Assembly (NCBI GenBank): GCA_965602635.1
Contig: CBFCZU010000077.1
Coordinates: forward strand, 1 to 16,853
DNA length: 16,853 bases
DNA from: CBFCZU01 sp965602635
Lineage (GTDB): Bacteria > Planctomycetota > Phycisphaerae > SM23-33
Reading direction: 5' to 3'
The notes beneath the pieces are model-generated. The model searched no databases. It was not told the DNA's origin and saw only the letters and a list, made by a program, of their open reading frames with translations. Within the stretch, counting starts at the first letter, position 1. Each line of letters starts with the position of its first letter. Positions 13,536 to 16,853 of the stretch are shown here, piece after piece. A program made the translations under genes and the position numbers.

Positions 13536-16376
13536 CTACTTTTCGGCTGGGGCGCTCGCCGGCGCGCGCCCCCCGTTGGAGGCCGGGACAAGATACACCG
13601 TCCCCATGTCCTTCGGGTCATAAAAGTGCCGCCCGGCGCCGGTCCAACTGCTCGCCTCGCACCCGGCGGTGGCGAAGCGGGCGAAGTTCATGCCCCAGAC
13701 GGCCGCCTTCCCGCCCTGGCCGAAGCTGGCGAGCGGGATTGACATCTCCACGACCCATGCCTTTTCCTGTGTGCCGACGGCCACGGCCGCTGCCGCCGCC
13801 CAGGGACTGGCCTTGCCCAGAGGCGGATCGACGCGGACGCCGCGCTCGGCCAGCACCGCCCCGTTGCACTTGGCGGCGAGGTGGTAGAGCTGCTCGGTCG
13901 CGCCCGCTTGGTTGCCCGGGTCCAGAATCACCTCCACCAGGTCCTGCCCCCGGGCGAGGAGCTGATCGTAGGCCAGCAGGTTGCTTGGCAGGGCGCGGAC
14001 CGTCCCGGGCTGGGGCTCCTCGCACCGGAAGGCCAGGTATAGGTTCCGCTCGTCGCGGAGCGCGAAGACGGCCGTCTGTCGCCGCGCCAGGCCGTCGCCG
14101 ACGGCTCCCCTTCGCCCCAGGAGCACGAAGCTCGCGGCCGTGTTGCCCTGCCGCAAGGGCCAGTCGTCGAGCCGGCCGTCGATGGTGATCTTGCGGGTGA
14201 CCCCGCCGGCGCGAATGAACGGCGCCGCCGCCTTGACGGCCACGGGCCCGCCCACGGAGGGCGTGAGGGTGGCGCCGAACTCGAGCTTGCCGTCCCGTCC
14301 GCTGGCGACGGCCTGGCCCTCGGCGGACAGCACGACGGCCGCCCGTTCGCCGCCGCCCAGGCGGACCTTCCGGGCGGGCTCGGCGGCCTTCCACCCGTCG
14401 GGCAGGCGGTCGAGCCGCAGCTCCGCGTCAACCGCCGTCGCCAGCTCGTTGTACAGTTCCACGGTCACGCTGGCGCCGAACCCCCCGCCGGCCCGCGGCA
14501 GCACCCGTGCCCGCGCCCGCTCCACCCGCACCCGGCAGGCGCGGCGGCGAAGCCCCTGCCAGGCCAAGTGCTGCGCCCGCAACTGCTGCTTGGAGATGGT
14601 CTCGGGATGGACGGCGGCGTAGGCCTCCTCCAGCAGCACCTTGCGGGCGGCCAGCCAGAGCTGCCCGTCGCGGACCCAGCCGTTGAGGCGCGGGTCGAGG
14701 TAATGCTCCCCGGCGGCGGCCAGCGAGCCGTAGCGGATCATGGTGTCGGTGGCCGCCTTTGCCAGCGATGGGCGGCGGCGCTGGACAAGCAGCCAGAGGT
14801 AGGCGGCGTCCTGGAGCCCGCGGCGGAGCCACTTGAGGCGGACCGAGGCGACGAACCGCCCGTCGTGGGGGTAGAAGAGCCTCTCGGCGGCCGCGCCGGA
14901 TTGCGGATCGCCCGCCGGGTCGAGCACCTCGGGCATGAAGATGCCGCGGCAGCGGTACTTCATGGCCAGCCAGGCCAGGGCCCGCACGTCGGCCGGGGAG
15001 GCGCCGACCCCGCCGCCGGGGAGGTACGGCGGCGGGCCGGGGCGGAGGTACACGCCCGCCAGGGCGCCCGCGGGGGCCTTGCCGGCGGCCGAGAGGTCAT
15101 GCCGGTCGCCCGCCGGGGCGAACATCTCCGCCAGCGAGGCGAAGCCCTTCGGCGGCTGGGGGCCCGCAGCCGGCGGCGAGGGGCTAAGCATGGTCAGCAT
15201 CGGCGGGCCTGCCGGCCCCTGACGCATCAGCCGCGCCAGGGTGGCGTATGAGCGGTACGCCTCGGCCCCGGCCCCGCCCGTCCGGGGCCAGAAGAACACC
15301 TTCCTCTCGGCGCCGAGCTGCTTGAAGTGGGCGACGGTCTGGTCCCTGACGTCCGAGACCGTCTCCCGGTAGCGCTTGGTCGCCGCCCCGCCGTAGTAGT
15401 CGGGCTTGGGCCAGTCCGCCCGCAGCGGCGCCGGCCAGGCGGCAACGCCGATCCGGTCGTCGAAGGCCGTGCCGTCGAGGTACGGCTTGACGATCGAATC
15501 GTAATCGTCCCAGCGCAGCTCCACCTTCCCGTCGCGGTCGCGCTTGATGGCGGGGTGGATGGACTTGTCGAACAGGTCCAGCCGGTGGTCGTGCGCCAGC
15601 CGCATCAGGTCGCGTATGATCACCAGCGCGGCTCGAACCTCTTCGCCGTCGGTGTCGAGCCGGTCGGGGACAAAGGTCCGCTCGCGTCCGCTGGCGGGGT
15701 CGCGGCGGCGGATGAAGAGGCGGAATATCGTCTCGTTGGCGAATCCGCCGATGCAGGGCACGGCCCGGAAGTCCGGCAGCACCAGGTCGTACACCGTCAG
15801 CTTGAGCTTTGCCCGGCGGGTGCCGCCGCCGGATTGGACGGCGATGTCGCCCTGGTATTCGCCCGCCAGGGCGTCGCGCGGCACGGCCACGTCCACCCAC
15901 AGGGCCAGCCGTTCGCCCGCCGCCAGGTCGGGCCGCTCCGGGTCGGCGGGGTCGATCGGGATCAGCGCGTCATAGAACCGCGCCGGCTCGACCGGCTGGT
16001 CGGTCAGCCGCAGGTACCAGCTCGGGAAGTTACGCATCTCCACCGGCGCCATGCGGTACAGCCGCACCACCGGCGGCGGGGCCTCGGAATTGCCCTTGCC
16101 GAACGGCCCGACCGCCACACGCAGGCCGCGGGCGCCGGCCTCGCCGGCGTCGATGATCAACTGGAAGCTGACCGTCTCGTTGGCGGCGGCGGCGAGCGAC
16201 ACCGTCCGCACCTGCCCGTCCCAGACGCCGTTGGCCTCCGAGGCCGGCGTGCGGTCGGTCAGGGCCGTCATGTCGCTGACCGCCCAGAGGCGCAGGGTCC
16301 CGCCCTCGGCCGCGCAGCCCCCCGCCGCGGCCGACAGCAGCCCCGCCCATAGCAAGCACGCAATGCGTTTCGGCAT
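13536..16376 (-). CDS. DUF4091/GH123-like lipoprotein with C-terminal CBM9-like domain
   Basis: A 946-residue exported protein. Residues 1-21 are a lipoprotein-type signal peptide (MPKRIACLLW... with AGGC, Cys21 as the likely lipid site), although the lipobox lacks the usual Leu at -3. A beta-sandwich at about 28-200 (GQVRTVSLAAAANETVSFQLIIDA) and a barrel-like region at 205-530 match the DUF4091/GH123-like architecture. The typical end signature is present: RALAWLAMKYRCRGI, then LFYPHDGRFVASVRLKWLRRGLQDAAYLWLL at 500-530. Where active relatives carry an Asp-Glu pair after a hydrophobic strand, this protein has VFFWPRTGG (360-368). Residues about 620-720 look like an extra beta domain. From about 728 (RKITIDGRLDDWPL) to the end lies a CBM9-like carbohydrate-binding domain ending in PKDMGTVYLVP. 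It heads the five-gene minus-strand unit. It probably binds, and perhaps hydrolyses, a glycan at the cell envelope. Confidence 0.8.
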   Translation of the reverse strand: MPKRIACLLWAGLLSAAAGGCAAEGGTLRLWAVSDMTALTDRTPASEANGVWDGQVRTVSLAAAANETVSFQLIIDAGEAGARGLRVAVGPFGKGNSEAPPPVVRLYRMAPVEMRNFPSWYLRLTDQPVEPARFYDALIPIDPADPERPDLAAGERLALWVDVAVPRDALAGEYQGDIAVQSGGGTRRAKLKLTVYDLVLPDFRAVPCIGGFANETIFRLFIRRRDPASGRERTFVPDRLDTDGEEVRAALVIIRDLMRLAHDHRLDLFDKSIHPAIKRDRDGKVELRWDDYDSIVKPYLDGTAFDDRIGVAAWPAPLRADWPKPDYYGGAATKRYRETVSDVRDQTVAHFKQLGAERKVFFWPRTGGAGAEAYRSYATLARLMRQGPAGPPMLTMLSPSPPAAGPQPPKGFASLAEMFAPAGDRHDLSAAGKAPAGALAGVYLRPGPPPYLPGGGVGASPADVRALAWLAMKYRCRGIFMPEVLDPAGDPQSGAAAERLFYPHDGRFVASVRLKWLRRGLQDAAYLWLLVQRRRPSLAKAATDTMIRYGSLAAAGEHYLDPRLNGWVRDGQLWLAARKVLLEEAYAAVHPETISKQQLRAQHLAWQGLRRRACRVRVERARARVLPRAGGGFGASVTVELYNELATAVDAELRLDRLPDGWKAAEPARKVRLGGGERAAVVLSAEGQAVASGRDGKLEFGATLTPSVGGPVAVKAAAPFIRAGGVTRKITIDGRLDDWPLRQGNTAASFVLLGRRGAVGDGLARRQTAVFALRDERNLYLAFRCEEPQPGTVRALPSNLLAYDQLLARGQDLVEVILDPGNQAGATEQLYHLAAKCNGAVLAERGVRVDPPLGKASPWAAAAAVAVGTQEKAWVVEMSIPLASFGQGGKAAVWGMNFARFATAGCEASSWTGAGRHFYDPKDMGTVYLVPASNGGRAPASAPAEK

Positions 16377-16385
16377 AGAAAGGCA

Positions 16386-16391
16386 ATTCTA
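16386..16391 (-). promoter_or_regulatory. Possible -10 box for the five-gene unit, leaderless start
   Basis: On the minus strand TAGAAT ends 9 nt before the ATG at 16376, so transcription would start at or within about 2 nt of the start codon. No Shine-Dalgarno is visible before this ATG, consistent with a leaderless message. The -35 position (TTCCCG at 17 bases) is poor, so confidence is low. Confidence 0.3.
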
Positions 16392-16500
16392 CTGCGACGG
16401 CCACACTTCGGGAAGGTCCGATGCCGTTCGAGAACAGGTGGGGCATCGTCCTGCACAGTACGTCGTTCCGGGCCATGCCGGCGACGCCGGACTTCGGCGA

Positions 16501-16521
16501 CCTGCCTGCCGGCCAGGCAGG
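16501..16521. repeat. Short GC-rich palindrome of dispersed-repeat type
   Basis: The arms CCTGCCTG and CAGGCAGG are perfectly complementary around CCGGC. Closely similar palindromes occur in many copies in some planctomycete-like and candidate-phylum genomes; this is from memory and not tested here. It lies in the intergenic region between the start of the lipoprotein gene and the plus-strand promoter at 16565. No other copy of this exact palindrome was noticed in the window. Confidence 0.45.
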
Positions 16522-16564
16522 GCTCACTCGTGCCAGGAGGGACGTGAACGAATCCCTTTTTCGA

Positions 16565-16592
16565 TTGACGGCAGGCCGACGCGCGGTAGAAT
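16565..16592 (+). promoter_or_regulatory. Near-consensus sigma70-type promoter reading right
   Basis: TTGACG (16565-16570) and TAGAAT (16587-16592) are separated by 16 bases; each hexamer is one base from consensus. It is preceded by a short T-run (CCCTTTTTCG) that resembles a weak UP-like or AT-rich element. The predicted start is about 16599, directly ahead of the structured region. It is among the best promoter matches in the window and no recognised gene explains it. Confidence 0.65.
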
Positions 16593-16598
16593 CGAGGT

Positions 16599-16780
16599 AT
16601 CAAAACCGGGGCAGTGCTCTAGGCTCCAGCCCGGAGCGACGGGCAAGGTGCAATAGGCCTTTGCGCCGGCGCACCTGAGGCCCACGGTTACGTGCCTGAG
16701 GTCACCCGGGCAAGTTCCCAAGCCGGGGGTATCCTCTGGGCTGGATGAAAGAGCAAAGCATCTAATGGTCCAGCAAAAGG
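16599..16780 (+). ncRNA. Candidate structured leader RNA (riboswitch-like), class unknown
   Basis: About 180 nt following a strong promoter. A closing helix can form from TGCTCT (16615-16620) with AGAGCA (16750-16755) and, across a 4x4 internal loop, TCCAGCCC (16625-16632) with GGGCTGGA (16738-16745). Inside it lie three hairpins: GGTGCAA/TTGCGCC (16647-16667); ACCTGAGG..CACG-GTTA-CGTG..CCTGAGGT (16673-16702, 11 bp with one G/G mismatch and a 2-nt bulge); and CCCGG/CCGGG (16705-16727). The segment GCTGGA (16740-16745) can alternatively pair with TCCAGC (16769-16774), just before a ribosome-binding site, which would break the closing helix. AGGTGC (16646-16651) likewise has a second partner, GCACCT (16671-16676). 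This is typical of a switching leader. I compared it by eye with common riboswitches, 6S RNA, RNase P, tmRNA and SRP RNA and found no match. Confidence 0.45.
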
Positions 16781-16792
16781 GGTATTATCATG
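16775..16792 (+). promoter_or_regulatory. Ribosome-binding site and start codon of an interrupted or tiny ORF
   Basis: AAAAGGGG (16775-16782) is followed by a 7-base spacer and ATG at 16790. The frame encodes only MRGLGSV before TGA at 16811. The IS-like sequence starts at 16802, so only four codons (MRGL, the fourth split by the junction region) precede it. Either this is a gene cut by an insertion just after its start or a seven-codon leader peptide. It lies immediately downstream of the structured RNA, which fits translational control by that RNA. Confidence 0.4.
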
Positions 16793-16798
16793 AGAGGT

Positions 16799-16852
16799 CT
16801 AGGCTCTGTCTGAAAACGCGATCTTGAGATACCGTTCAAGGATCGCCACCTT
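16799..16852 (-). CDS. Possible transposase C-terminal fragment (runs off window)
   Basis: On the minus strand an open frame enters from the right edge and reads KVAILERYLKIAFSDRA before TAG at 16799-16801. The composition resembles the hydrophobic/basic tail of IS5-type transposases, and the stop codon falls exactly at the inferred element end. Only 17 codons are visible, so this is a tentative reading. Confidence 0.25.
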   Translation of the reverse strand, partial: KVAILERYLKIAFSDRA

Positions 16853-16853
16853 A
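16802..16853. mobile_element. Possible insertion-sequence end (partial)
   Basis: GGCTCTGTCTGAAAAC resembles the terminal inverted repeats of IS5-family elements (pattern memory, not searched). It is followed by an imperfect inverted repeat, GCGATC-TTGA (16818-16827) with TCAA-G-GATCGC (near 16836-16846), as seen in subterminal regions of some elements. An open frame with a stop at the boundary reads outward from the putative element. The other end is outside the window. Confidence 0.35.

Noticed and set aside
13514..13621. In-frame upstream extension of the membrane protein gene
   Set aside because: It overlaps the end of the lipoprotein gene, is Arg-rich and would bury the N-terminal membrane helix; ATG 13513 has a ribosome-binding site.
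16421..16678. 85-codon plus-strand open frame in the right-hand intergenic region
   Set aside because: It runs through the palindrome, the strong promoter and the structured RNA, the Shine-Dalgarno spacing is too short, and no domain is recognised. It cannot be fully excluded.
16755..16766. AAAGCATCTAA matches a conserved stretch near the 3' end of 23S rRNA
   Set aside because: Flanking sequence does not follow the rRNA. An rRNA gene is not present; rRNA mimicry by a leader is possible but unsupported.
1..16853. CRISPR arrays, tRNA genes, phage or defence systems
   Set aside because: No regularly spaced direct repeats, tRNA-like cloverleaf with conserved TTCGA loop, or recognisable phage or defence proteins were seen when reading through the window by eye.

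Overview
The window is very GC-rich bacterial DNA with dense coding on both strands. The gene content suggests a planctomycete, perhaps an uncultured Phycisphaerae-like lineage. The pointers are a secreted protein with a DNRLRE-type domain, an exported HEAT-repeat protein, a DUF4091/GH123-like lipoprotein, a GH127-type arabinofuranosidase and an ADP-ribosylglycohydrolase-like protein. This placement is inference; no rRNA or tRNA gene was recognised to confirm it.

Layout. Positions 1-5063 hold three minus-strand genes: an exported HEAT-repeat protein, a ROK sugar kinase 9 nt downstream of it, and a large secreted DNRLRE/FN3-like protein that runs off the left edge. Positions 5211-6503 hold a plus-strand ADP-ribosylglycohydrolase-like gene. 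It converges on a minus-strand orphan relative of hydrogenase maturation proteases (6519-7160). An AT-richer divergent intergenic region (7161-7470) carries a good sigma70-type promoter and several inverted repeats. It is followed by a NIF3-family gene on the plus strand (7471-8601).

Positions 8615-16376 look like one five-gene minus-strand transcription unit. In order of transcription it encodes a DUF4091/CBM9-like lipoprotein, a membrane-anchored protein of unknown function, a precorrin-2 dehydrogenase/ferrochelatase (Met8/CysG-N type), glutamyl-tRNA reductase (HemA) and a GH127 glycosidase. Gaps are 2-30 nt. Two tetrapyrrole genes are therefore enclosed by glycan-degradation genes.

The right end (16377-16853) holds no convincing complete gene. 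It has a dispersed-repeat-like palindrome and a near-consensus plus-strand promoter (TTGACG-16-TAGAAT). About 180 nt follow that can fold extensively and contain mutually exclusive pairings. Then come a good Shine-Dalgarno and an ATG, and 9 nt after that ATG a sequence that looks like an insertion-sequence end. This reads like a riboswitch-type leader whose gene was interrupted just after its start codon, and it is the most interesting signal in the window.

The genes together suggest polysaccharide capture and hydrolysis (DNRLRE protein, DUF4091 lipoprotein, GH127), sugar phosphorylation (ROK kinase), and housekeeping cofactor synthesis (HemA, Met8). Many apparent long ORFs on opposite strands are artefacts of the high GC content.
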